Source: Acetobacter fallax (GTDB lineage: Bacteria; Pseudomonadota; Alphaproteobacteria; Acetobacterales; Acetobacteraceae). Taken from it: a DNA stretch of 64,000 bases. Below the pieces are notes generated by a model. That model searched no databases. It had not been told where the DNA came from and worked only from the letters and a program-made list of their open reading frames with translations. The first letter of the stretch is position 1, and the number at the start of each line of letters is the position of its first letter. The translations under genes were made by a program, and so were the position numbers. Below are positions 18,432-29,130 of this stretch, piece after piece. The stretch is from the NCBI RefSeq assembly GCF_011516735.1, contig NZ_WOSX01000004.1, positions 98,004 to 162,003 on the forward strand, read 5' to 3'.

Positions 18432-18622
18432 CTGTTCGCGTTAAGTACCGGTACCTTCTCAGGGCTCTGCCCTGGAACCCGCCAAAAATCGCAGATCTGT
18501 GGAAACCGGCTTGTTTATCAACAGTTTGGGATGAAAGGGGGCTGCGACCCCTTCCGGGTTCGGCCGGAACATGGTCTTCCGCTGATCCTTTGAAAAATCA
18601 CAGAGCGTGAACAGAGCCATTG
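18432..18622 (-). repeat. Family A interspersed repeat, copy A2 (inverted)
   Basis: Read on the minus strand it matches the 24.7 kb copy block by block: CTGTGATTTTTCAAAGG, CGAACCCGGAAGGGGTCGC, CTGTTGATAAACAAG, TTTCCA and GTTCCAGGGCAGAGCCCTG. On the plus strand it opens with CTGTTCGCGTTAAGTA and closes with a partial inverted copy near CGTGAACAGAG. It fills part of the 506-base gap between the Ser/Thr-rich protein and the first aminotransferase; nothing else is recognisable there. Confidence 0.78.
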
Positions 18623-18668
18623 CTCCTGTTCTTTTGTGATTCGAACCGGTGTTTCAGCGTATGGATGA

Positions 18669-20006
<1,338 letters not shown>

Positions 20007-20011
20007 GGAGA

Positions 20012-21241
20012 ATGGGTGTGACCGACGACGCTGTTTCGGGACCACGGCTGGCGAAGCGTCTTGAGGGGCTGCCGGCTCCGGCGACGATGGAAATGGCGCG
20101 CCGGGCACGGGCGTTGCGGGCGGAGGGGCACAATGTGATCTCTCTGGCCCTGGGCGAACCGGATTTTCCGACGCCGCCTTATGCGGTTGAGGCCGCGCAT
20201 CAGGCCGCGCTGGCGGGAGATACGAAATATCCGCCGGTGGACGGGAAGCCGGCGCTGAAGGCTGCGATTGCGCGGAAGTTTGAGCGCGAGAACGGGCTGA
20301 CCTATGCGCCGGATGAGCTGATTGTCTGCAATGGCGGCAAGCAGGTCATTTTTAACGCGTTCATGGCGACGATCGATCCGGGGGACGAGGTTGTTGTTCC
20401 CGCGCCTTACTGGGTGAGTTATCCGCTGATTGCCCGGATGTTTGGTGGTGTTGCGGTTCATCCGGAATGTGATGAGGCGGACGGGTTCAGTCTGCGGCCG
20501 GAGCGACTGGCGGCGGTGATGACGCCGAAGACGAAGTGGCTGGTGCTGAATTTTCCAAACAATCCGTCCGGGGCGCTGTGCACGGAGGACGATCTGCGCG
20601 GCATTGCGGCAGTGTTGCGGGATTATCCTGATGTGTGGATTCTCTCTGACGAGATCTATGAGCATCTTGTTTTTGACAATCATTCTTTCCGCTCTTTCGC
20701 GGCGATCGCGCCGGATTTGCGGGATCGTGTGCTGACGATGAATGGTGTGGCGAAGGCTTATGCCATGACCGGGTGGCGTGTCGGCTACGCTGGTGGGCCA
20801 CGGGAGCTGATCGCGGCGATGCGGGTTGTTCAGGGTAATGCGACGTCGGGCATCTGCACGGTGGCGCAGGCGGCGGCGGCGGCGGCGCTGGACGGGCCTG
20901 CGGATATGATCCGGGAGATGGTGGCGACCTATGCGCGCCGTCGGTTGATGGTGGTTGAGGCGCTGCGCGCCATTCCCGGGTTTAGCTGTGCGATGCCGTC
21001 GGGGGCGTTTTATGCCTATCCGGGAATTGCGGCGTGCCTTGGAAAGACGACGCCCGACGGACGGGTGCTGCGGACGGATACTGATTTCGCGATGGCGCTG
21101 CTGGAGCAGGCTTATGTGGCGACGGTGCCGGGGAGCGCGTTCGGGTTGTCACCTTATCTGAGGCTGTCCTGCGCGACGGCTGATGCGGATCTGAAAGAAG
21201 CCTGCGGGCGGATCGCGGCGTTTGTCGCGACGTTGCGGTGA
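20012..21241 (+). CDS. Class I/II aminotransferase, tandem paralogue
   Basis: This 409-residue protein is clearly homologous to the gene before it, sharing SLALGEPDFPTPP, NFPNNPSGA and the PLP Lys in [17 protein letters not shown]. Conserved active-site residues are intact, so it should be active, perhaps with shifted substrate preference. ATG 20012 or GTG 20018 could be the start; the GAGGAG at 20003-20009 overlaps the end region of the upstream gene and is better spaced for the GTG. The tandem arrangement indicates an old duplication. Confidence 0.88.
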   Translation: MGVTDDAVSGPRLAKRLEGLPAPATMEMARRARALRAEGHNVISLALGEPDFPTPPYAVEAAHQAALAGDTKYPPVDGKPALKAAIARKFERENGLTYAPDELIVCNGGKQVIFNAFMATIDPGDEVVVPAPYWVSYPLIARMFGGVAVHPECDEADGFSLRPERLAAVMTPKTKWLVLNFPNNPSGALCTEDDLRGIAAVLRDYPDVWILSDEIYEHLVFDNHSFRSFAAIAPDLRDRVLTMNGVAKAYAMTGWRVGYAGGPRELIAAMRVVQGNATSGICTVAQAAAAAALDGPADMIREMVATYARRRLMVVEALRAIPGFSCAMPSGAFYAYPGIAACLGKTTPDGRVLRTDTDFAMALLEQAYVATVPGSAFGLSPYLRLSCATADADLKEACGRIAAFVATLR

Positions 21242-21259
21242 AGCTGTGTGTTTTTGAGG

Positions 21260-21385
21260 CTGTTTCAAAAGTCTCGTTGCTGAGGGGCGTGACCGGCGTG
21301 TGTTTCTGAGCACCCGGGCGCGGGCCGTGAGCATCGGAGCGTAAAAACGCGCGTCGGATTGCTGGCAGAGGGGCTTTTGAAACAG
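21260..21385 (+). repeat. Family B interspersed repeat, copy B2
   Basis: The ends are a near-perfect inverted repeat, CTGTTTCAAAAG and CTTTTGAAACAG. The interior has GTGTTTCTGAGCACC, GTGAGCATCGGAG and GCGTCGGAT, shared in order with copies B1 and B3. It fills the gap between two convergent genes and could form a long hairpin acting on both 3' ends. Confidence 0.8.
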
Positions 21386-21389
21386 CTTC

Positions 21390-22235
21390 TTAGCGGCTCC
21401 GTTTATGTGTGAAGCGGGATCGGATCTGACGCAGTGATCTGACGATCGGTTGCGGGAAAATGTCTCTGAGGGTCATCTGGAGATGACTGGACAGAGGCAT
21501 GCCGGGGCGGCGGATATAGCGGGTTGTGCTGATCATGGCGCCGGCTGGTTTGTCTGGCTGCGAATAGAAATAAGCGATCAGAGCGCGGCGTGGGCGGGAG
21601 CCGGGCAACGGTTCGGGATAGCCATGCGCTGCGACAGGCGACTGTCCCATGATGACGGTTCGGCCGAGCAGAGGCGGGATGGTTGCGCCGGACCGGTTGT
21701 CTTTCATGTTCCAGAGTTCGAGCGCGCCGCCATCGGCTTCGGTCCAGTCTGTGTTCAGATAAGTGATGACCGCGAGGCGATTTTGCAGCCCTGTTGAGGG
21801 GTGTTTCTGAAAATCGACGTGGATTTCAAAATGACCGTTTGCGCCCGCTTCATGCACACCGCCGCCGAGGAGGGTGAGATCGGGCCGGAGTGACGGGATG
21901 CCTGTGACGGCTTCCAGGAAAGCGATGAATTCCGGTGCGTTGACGAGTGAGAAATAGCGTGCGGCTGAGAATGGCAGATCTGCCGGTTTTCCGGTCATAC
22001 GTTTTTTCTGGAGCGCCGTGTAATGCGGGGACCAGTCAGCGGACGGGAGGCGTTTTATCTCGTCGGTGATTGCTGTGAGGAAGGCCGGGTCGAACAGACC
22101 GTCGATGACGAGATGTGGAAACGGGCTCGCCTGGGTGAACTGGCTGGCGAGCCTTGCCTCGTCCGTTTCTGAGGGGGGCTGCCACAGGGCGACAGTGCCA
22201 GGCCTTTCGGCAACGGAAAGCTGATCGGTTGCCAT
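21390..22235 (-). CDS. 2-oxoglutarate/Fe(II)-dependent oxygenase family protein
   Basis: This 281-residue protein has a jelly-roll dioxygenase fold. The iron facial triad reads as HVD in the segment FEIHVDFQKH and a distal His in SPVAAHGYP. An Arg further on (PRRALIAYFY) would hold 2-oxoglutarate. The context GGHFEIH-like, with YLNTDW and EADGGALELW, is typical of prolyl-4-hydroxylase-like members linked to polysaccharide or protein modification. The substrate is unknown. It is flanked on both sides by family B repeats. Confidence 0.8.
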   Translation of the reverse strand: MATDQLSVAERPGTVALWQPPSETDEARLASQFTQASPFPHLVIDGLFDPAFLTAITDEIKRLPSADWSPHYTALQKKRMTGKPADLPFSAARYFSLVNAPEFIAFLEAVTGIPSLRPDLTLLGGGVHEAGANGHFEIHVDFQKHPSTGLQNRLAVITYLNTDWTEADGGALELWNMKDNRSGATIPPLLGRTVIMGQSPVAAHGYPEPLPGSRPRRALIAYFYSQPDKPAGAMISTTRYIRRPGMPLSSHLQMTLRDIFPQPIVRSLRQIRSRFTHKRSR

Positions 22236-22324
22236 GAGAGGAGATCCTTGCCAGCCGGAGGTCAGGTGACGGTCCGCAATAGCGTCTCACTTACGGTGAT
22301 TTGTCTTAATATTTGTCTTATGAA

Positions 22325-22491
22325 CTGTTTCAAAAGCTTCGCTGTTGATTGAGACCGCGCCTGAGGCACGCGACCGGGTTGTGTTTTTAAGCACCGAAGT
22401 GGAACAGGCCGTGCGGATCGTGAGTATCGGAGGCCGGAAAATCCGCGTCGCAACGCATGTCGGATCGGCGGCTGCGGGGCGTATGAAACAG
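22325..22491 (+). repeat. Family B interspersed repeat, copy B3
   Basis: It begins CTGTTTCAAAAG and ends GAAACAG. The interior shares TTTTTAAGCACC, GTGAGTATCGGAG and GTCGGATCGG with the other copies. It is about 40 bases longer than B2. It lies between the divergently transcribed oxygenase and peptidase genes, so their promoters must be within or next to it; no other gene is present in the 330-base gap. Confidence 0.78.
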
Positions 22492-22565
22492 CCTCTGAGA
22501 TGGACATCGTTTCATTCTCTCCGAGACCGGTGGACGGGCGGCGAGCTCAGTGCCACGATACCGGA

Positions 22566-24245
22566 ATGAAGCCGGAATTTTCCTCCCTCACCTTTCCCCG
22601 TCCCACGGAAGCCAGTCTCGCGGACGGTTTCGGGGCTGTTGTTGCTCTGCTGGATGCGGGCGACCTCGCTGCGGCGCTTGAGCGGTTTGACCGCGAGCGG
22701 CGCACGCTCGATAGCTGGGCGGCGCTTGTTTATCTGCGGTTTTCGCAGGACACGACCAGTGAGACGAGTAAGGCCGGGCGGGACTACGCCGACAAGCTGG
22801 CGCCGAAGGTGACGGCGCATGAGGTGGCGATCAAGAAGCGTCTTCTCGCTGATCCGAACCGGGACGCGCTCGTTGCCGTGGTCGGCGCGCATGTCGTGCA
22901 GCTCTGGGAGAGTGACGTCACCACGTTTGATACGCGCATTGAGGCGGCTCTTGAGGAAGAGTCTCGTCTTTGCAGTGAGTATACGGCGTTACTGGCATCA
23001 GCGCGGATTACGGTTGCGGGGCAGACGGTCAATCTCTCAGGGCTGGCACCATGGCTGGAGAACGCGGACCGGACGGTTCGGCATGAAGCGGAGCGAGCGC
23101 GCTGGGCGTTTTTTGCTGAGCACGGGGACACGCTTGATACCCTCTATGCGCGGCTGGTTGCGTTACGGACGGAGATGGCGCGGACGCTGGGTTTCGACAG
23201 CTACACACCGCTGGGGTACCGGCGGATGCGGCGGGTTGATTATGGGCCGGAGCAGGTGGCCCGGTTTCGCGAGGAAGTTCTGACGCATGTGACGCCACTG
23301 GTGGCGAAGCTGCTTGAGGCGCGGCGTGAGGAGATGGGCTGGGATCATCTGCGGTACTGGGATGAAAACTTCATTGATCCGAAGGGCAATCCGAAACCGG
23401 CGGGGGATTATGATCTTCTGATCGGGCGGGCGCAGACGATGTTCGACCGGATGTCAGGCGGGCTGGGGCCGTTTTTTGCGGATATGGTGAAGGGTGGTTA
23501 TCTCGATCTGAAGAACCGGGACGGCAAGGCGGGTGGCGGGTTCTGCACGGCGTTTCCGGATGTCGGCATGCCGTTCATCTTTGCAAACTTCAATGGCACA
23601 CATGGGGATATCAGTGTTTTTACCCATGAGATGGGCCATGCGTATCAGAACTGGCGCAGTCGCGATCTGCCATCGATTGATGAGTTGTGGCCAACGATGG
23701 AGGCGGCGGAGATTGACTCGATGGGGCTGGAGTTTCTGACCTGGCCGCATATGGAACTGATGGTTGAGGACGGAGCGGCGGAGCGGTTCCGGCGGATGCA
23801 CCTGATCGGGTCTCTGAGTTTTCTGCCTTATGGCGTCTGCGTGGATCACTTTCAGCATGAGGTTTATGCGCGGCCGGAGATGACGCCGGCGGAGCGGCAT
23901 GAGACATGGCGACGGCTGGAGCGGCAATATATGCCGTGGCGGGATTACGGCGATGTTGCTTATCCGGCGAAGGGCGGCCGCTGGCAGGCGCAGGGGCATA
24001 TTTACAAATCTCCTTTCTATTACATCGATTATACGCTGGCTCTGTGCTGTGCGATGCAGCTGTGGCTGCAATCGCGCCGGGATGAGCCGGCGGCGATGAA
24101 GGCCTATGAGAAGCTCTGCGCGCGGGGTGGGTCGGCACCGTTCACGGCACTGGTGGCGGAAGCGGGTCTGGTGTCGCCATTTGCGCCCGGGGCGCTGGCC
24201 GATGTGGTTCGGGAAGCGTCTGCCGTGCTGGGAGTGGCGGAGTAA
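22566..24245 (+). CDS. M3 family oligoendopeptidase F
   Basis: This is a cytoplasmic zinc peptidase of about 559 residues. The catalytic motif is HEMGH in VFTHEMGHAYQNW, and the third ligand Glu lies in the following helix (EAAEIDSMGLEF). N-terminal helices match the PepF lobe. It degrades short peptides. The start was put at ATG 22566; an upstream in-frame ATG at 22500 abuts the family B repeat and adds unrelated residues. No operon partners are seen. Confidence 0.87.
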   Translation: MKPEFSSLTFPRPTEASLADGFGAVVALLDAGDLAAALERFDRERRTLDSWAALVYLRFSQDTTSETSKAGRDYADKLAPKVTAHEVAIKKRLLADPNRDALVAVVGAHVVQLWESDVTTFDTRIEAALEEESRLCSEYTALLASARITVAGQTVNLSGLAPWLENADRTVRHEAERARWAFFAEHGDTLDTLYARLVALRTEMARTLGFDSYTPLGYRRMRRVDYGPEQVARFREEVLTHVTPLVAKLLEARREEMGWDHLRYWDENFIDPKGNPKPAGDYDLLIGRAQTMFDRMSGGLGPFFADMVKGGYLDLKNRDGKAGGGFCTAFPDVGMPFIFANFNGTHGDISVFTHEMGHAYQNWRSRDLPSIDELWPTMEAAEIDSMGLEFLTWPHMELMVEDGAAERFRRMHLIGSLSFLPYGVCVDHFQHEVYARPEMTPAERHETWRRLERQYMPWRDYGDVAYPAKGGRWQAQGHIYKSPFYYIDYTLALCCAMQLWLQSRRDEPAAMKAYEKLCARGGSAPFTALVAEAGLVSPFAPGALADVVREASAVLGVAE

Positions 24246-24256
24246 GGTCGGGGTTT

Positions 24257-24632
24257 ATGAGATTAGGATTCCGGAGCCTGAGACGGAGCGGCTGGTTCGG
24301 TATCGTGGTCTGTGGTCACTGATGGGTTATGGTTTCCGGGCGGTTTGCCGGTTTCCGGCGAAACATGCAGTTGCGACCTGAGAATGTGCCGGAAGCGGAC
24401 TGGTTTTTGCGGCGTGGTCGCATAGGCCGGGGGTATGCGGGTGAGGCGCTGACTGCCGCGCTGGCGTGACATGACGGGGAGGCCGGATACGAGCGGTCTT
24501 TCTATTATTTCGCCGGATAATGCGTCGTTGCTTCGGCTGGCCGGGTGGCATGGGTATCGGGATGCGGGACATGTGTTGTTTTCCCGTAGGGATACGATGT
24601 TGCTTATGCGCGAATGCGAGGATGTCGTCTGA
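24257..24632 (+). pseudogene. Decayed GNAT acetyltransferase
   Basis: Three pieces in different frames look like one GNAT protein. An N-terminal IRIPEPETERLV segment at about 24262-24300 matches the usual ETERL start. A middle RGYAGEALTAALA segment at about 24430-24470 matches the acetyl-CoA binding loop. The C-terminal IISPDNASLLRLAGWHGYRD is followed by RRDTMLLMR and a stop at 24630-24632. Frameshifts and in-frame stops separate them, so no intact product is possible. It lies directly upstream of repeat A3. Confidence 0.65.
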
Positions 24633-24641
24633 CGACATTGT

Positions 24642-24865
24642 GGCCTTCGGAAAGGCTCTGTTGTCGTTAAGTGTTGATCTGTGATTTTTCAAAGGGTTAG
24701 AAAAAGATCGGGCTCTGCCCGAACCCGGAAGGGGTCGCGGACCCCTTCACCCCAATCTGTTGATAAATAAGCATATTTCCAAAGGTTTGTGACCTTTGGT
24801 CAGTTCCAGGGCAAAGCCCTGGGAAGGAACCAACACTTAATGACAACAGAGCGTTCGGAAAGGCC
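24642..24865 (+). repeat. Family A interspersed repeat, copy A3 (most complete, with terminal inverted repeats)
   Basis: The left end CTGTTGTCGTTAAGTGTTG (24658-24676) and the right end CAACACTTAATGACAACAG are inverted copies differing at one base; outside them a CTC/GAG and a GGCC step also match, giving a roughly 34-base imperfect inverted repeat. The interior holds palindromes GGGCTCTGCCC, GGGGTCGCGGACCCC and CAGGGCAAAGCCCTG. There is no open frame for a transposase, so this is MITE-like. Nothing else is seen between it and the adenosine deaminase gene except a short CTGATC/GATCAG hairpin. Confidence 0.8.
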
Positions 24866-24952
24866 TGATCTCCGACGGATCAGGACAGAGTGTTGTTACG
24901 CAACAGCCGGCTCCGGCTTTGTTTATAAGATTAGCAAAAGGAATTACCGGGA

Positions 24953-26077
24953 ATGGCGTCCGGACGAAGAATTTTTCTGGCCAATACAATGTTGCTCTCT
25001 GCTGCCATGGTGGTGGGGAGAGGAGCTGGTGCGGCGCCTGCGCGTGGAAAGACTGATGAGGATCTGACTGCGTTCATTCAGGCGATGCCGAAGACGGAAC
25101 TCCATGTGCATATTGAAGGCACACTTGAGCCAGAGATGAAATTTCAGCTGGCGAAGCGAAATGGCGTTGCGCTGCCTTACAATACGGTCGCGGACATGCG
25201 GGCGAGCTATAATTTCCACGATTTACAGAGTTTTCTGAAAATTTTTTATGAAGGAAAGAGCGTTCTGCTGAAGGAGCAGGATTTCTACGATCTGACCTAT
25301 GCGTATCTGACAAAGGCAGCGTATCAGAATGTCCTGTATTCCGAGATCTTCTTTGATCCGCAGATGCACACGGATCGGGGTATTCCGTTTGAGACGGTCA
25401 TCATGGGTCTGACGCGGGCTCAGGCTGATGCCCGGCGCCAGCTCCATATCGATTCTCAGCTTGTTATGTGTTTCGAGCGGGAGCTGAGCGCCGATTCAGC
25501 GATGAGAACTCTGGAAATGGCTTTGCCATATCGTCAGCATATCGTGGGTGTTGGTCTGGATTCTGATGAGAAGAACAATCCGCCCGACAAATTCAGGACG
25601 GTCTTTGCCAGGGCACGTCAGGCTGGCTTTCATCTGACGATGCATTGCGATCTCGATCAGCTGGAGACGCATGAGCATATCCGGCAGGCGCTGGAGGATC
25701 TCCATACTGACCGGATCGATCATGGTGGCAACATTCTGGAGCGGGCTGATCTTGTTGCTGTGGCACGGAGGCGTGGTGTTGCGTTTACGGTATGCCCGGT
25801 TGCCTGTGGCTGGCTGCGCCAGAATGGCGAGAACATCAATATTGTCCGGGGCATGCTTGATCAGGGACTGAAAGTGACTGTCAGTTCAGATGACCCGGCA
25901 TATATGAAGGGAAATTACGTCGGGCAAAGCCTGATCGTGGCTCAGGGAGATGCGGCGCTGAGCAGACAGGATCTTTTGACGATCACCCGGAACGGGATTG
26001 ACGCGGCGTGGATCAGCGCGGCTCAGCGGAAAGATTACCTCAGCCGCCTGGAGGAATTTCGTCGGCAGTGGACCTGA
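24953..26077 (+). CDS. Adenosine deaminase family protein with signal peptide
   Basis: This 374-residue protein begins with a basic stretch and a hydrophobic core ending AGAAPA, so it is probably exported. The metal-dependent deaminase motifs follow: HVHIEGT, HCD, DRIDHG and SSDDPAYM. The ordinary GVDLAGDE block is GLDSDE here. The reaction is hydrolytic deamination of adenosine, or possibly adenine, in the periplasm. Start: ATG 24953. An adenine deaminase gene is about 3 kb downstream on the other strand, so purine salvage is represented twice. The bidirectional terminator at 26262-26295 probably ends this transcript. Confidence 0.85.
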   Translation: MASGRRIFLANTMLLSAAMVVGRGAGAAPARGKTDEDLTAFIQAMPKTELHVHIEGTLEPEMKFQLAKRNGVALPYNTVADMRASYNFHDLQSFLKIFYEGKSVLLKEQDFYDLTYAYLTKAAYQNVLYSEIFFDPQMHTDRGIPFETVIMGLTRAQADARRQLHIDSQLVMCFERELSADSAMRTLEMALPYRQHIVGVGLDSDEKNNPPDKFRTVFARARQAGFHLTMHCDLDQLETHEHIRQALEDLHTDRIDHGGNILERADLVAVARRRGVAFTVCPVACGWLRQNGENINIVRGMLDQGLKVTVSSDDPAYMKGNYVGQSLIVAQGDAALSRQDLLTITRNGIDAAWISAAQRKDYLSRLEEFRRQWT

Positions 26078-26261
26078 TACCGCTCTGTTTTTCCTGAGAC
26101 CTGCAAAAGGAACTTGTCCCTTTTTGGTTTAACGAGGCACACATGAAGCTGCGCCATTTACAGGGGATGAGTCAGAGCTGCGTGTAAGCGACAAGGTCAG
26201 CGTAGTTTCCGACACTCTGTAGCGGTAAGGAATATTTCCACATCGCTGAAAAAACGGGCAC

Positions 26262-26295
26262 AAAAAAAGGAGGGCGAAATCGCCCTCCCCTTTTT
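26262..26295 (-). terminator. Bidirectional rho-independent terminator of groEL and the adenosine deaminase
   Basis: The stem GGAGGGCGA / TCGCCCTCC (26269-26277 with 26280-26288) is flanked by seven A on the left, a T-run for the minus strand, and by TTTTT at 26291-26295 for the plus strand. This is a textbook intrinsic terminator for both convergent transcripts. Confidence 0.85.
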
Positions 26296-26321
26296 CGGTA
26301 TGAAACCGGCTGTCGAATGGA

Positions 26322-27977
<1,656 letters not shown>

Positions 27978-28019
27978 TTAAAGGATGAAAACGAACAAAT
28001 TGGGGGATCAGAAGCCTGA

Positions 28020-28313
28020 TCAGGAGGCGATCACGCCCATAATGTCGCTTTCTTTCATGATCAGCAGTTCTTCACTGTCGATCTTGACTTCTGTTCCGGA
28101 CCATTTGCCGAACAGAATACGATCACCGACTTTCACATCGAGTGCCACGATCTGGCCCTGCTCATTGCGAGCGCCCTGGCCAACGGCGACAATCTCGCCT
28201 TCCATTGGCTTCTCTTTCGCGGTGTCAGGAATGATAATGCCGCCAACGGTTTTTTCTTCGCTTGTTACGCGACGAACCACCACACGGTCATGCAAGGGAC
28301 GAAATTTCGTCAT
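28020..28313 (-). CDS. groS: Co-chaperonin GroES (10 kDa)
   Basis: This 97-residue protein forms the heptameric lid of the chaperonin. It begins [15 protein letters not shown], has the mobile loop segment [18 protein letters not shown] that contacts GroEL, and keeps the normal length. The start was set at ATG 28313; an in-frame ATG at 28328 would add five residues that homologues lack. It is the first gene of the groESL operon. Confidence 0.97.
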   Translation of the reverse strand: MTKFRPLHDRVVVRRVTSEEKTVGGIIIPDTAKEKPMEGEIVAVGQGARNEQGQIVALDVKVGDRILFGKWSGTEVKIDSEELLIMKESDIMGVIAS

Positions 28314-28402
28314 TATGGATCGCTCCACATTCTTTTTCTGGGGACGACGCCCTTAGTCTCAAGCGACGCCGCCTCTTGCCACGCGCTCTACGCCGCGGTG
28401 CG

Positions 28403-28429
28403 TTAGCACTCCCACCCCGGGAGTGCCAC
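28403..28429 (-). promoter_or_regulatory. CIRCE operator for HrcA upstream of groESL
   Basis: TTAGCACTC, nine bases, then GAGTGCCAC reproduces the CIRCE inverted repeat (consensus TTAGCACTC-N9-GAGTGCTAA) with two or three changes in one arm. It lies 90 bases upstream of the groES start, just after the predicted promoter, where HrcA binding blocks transcription. hrcA itself is not in the window. Confidence 0.88.
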
Positions 28430-28433
28430 ACTG

Positions 28434-28462
28434 GAGATAGGAGTGCCTGAGGAGGGTGTCAA
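28434..28462 (-). promoter_or_regulatory. groESL promoter
   Basis: On the minus strand a perfect TTGACA (28457-28462) is followed after 17 bases by TATCTC (28434-28439). The CIRCE element starts five bases further on, the usual promoter-operator order. The -10 is weak, so the exact element is tentative. Confidence 0.6.
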
Positions 28463-28792
28463 GGACAGGTGGCACTTTTCTTCTCAGAGCACCAGATTGC
28501 TGATTTTATATGAACTTTTCCTGAAACCATGCATCAGGCGTTCAGGACTGTATCGGGGATGATCGCGATCATATTGTCCTGCCGGACGAGGCCGGTGACG
28601 GTAAATATGAAAGCGAAAAATTGTACGTAATAGTACAGAATATAATATCACGGAATTTCCGTGAAACAGAATGTGTAAGCAGAGGTGTTAAGGGCTGGAG
28701 GGACCGCATGACACGATCCGGCATTCCAGCCCTGACTTACCCTCTGGCCAAAGTATGCCGCCTTTGTCGACGAAGCGACCGGCGGCAGAACT
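28463..28792. other. Intergenic region between groESL and the cold-shock gene, with palindromes
   Basis: There is no convincing gene. A plus-strand TATAAT at 28641-28646 lies between two inverted repeats, GTACGTAATAGTAC (28623-28636) and CACGGAATTTCCGTG (28649-28663, perfect arms of seven). A stem AGGGCTGGA / TCCAGCCCT spans about 28691-28733, downstream of the minus-strand cold-shock gene, and could be its terminator. Local AT content is higher than in surrounding coding DNA. Confidence 0.45.
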
Positions 28793-28996
28793 TCAGACGG
28801 TTTTGAGGTTGGTCGCTGCAGCTTTACCGCGCTCGTTGACCAGATCGTAGCTGACTTTTTCGTTCTCTGTGAGCCCGGTCAGACCTGCCGCCTGGACAGC
28901 GGTGATATGGACGAACACATCCTTGTCACCATCATCCGGTTGGATAAAGCCATAGCCCTTTGTCGCATTGAACCATTTTACTGTGCCGGTGGGCAT
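28793..28996 (-). CDS. Cold-shock protein, CspA family
   Basis: This 67-residue single cold-shock domain has RNP-1 GYGFIQPDDG (KGYGFI) and RNP-2 DVFVHITAV motifs that bind single-stranded RNA or DNA. It begins TGTVKWFNATKGYGFI. The start was set at ATG 28996, since GAAGGA is well placed for it; an ATG three codons earlier sits within that ribosome-binding region. A TTGACA occurs upstream at 29115-29120 (minus strand) but no good -10 follows. Confidence 0.93.
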   Translation of the reverse strand: MPTGTVKWFNATKGYGFIQPDDGDKDVFVHITAVQAAGLTGLTENEKVSYDLVNERGKAAATNLKTV

Positions 28997-29130
28997 CGAA
29001 ATCATCCTTCTCGTGAATCGCCACCCGACCAGCGGACGGGCGCGACGGCCAGGTGGACAGCCGCACTCTGCGGCGTCCCTGACTCATGCGCATCCCCTCA
29101 CGATCCGGGGTCATTGTCAATCTCGGGAGT

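Noticed and set aside
18638..18647. GATTCGAACC resembling a tRNA T-loop on the minus strand
   Set aside because: No T-stem, D-arm or acceptor stem can be formed around it.
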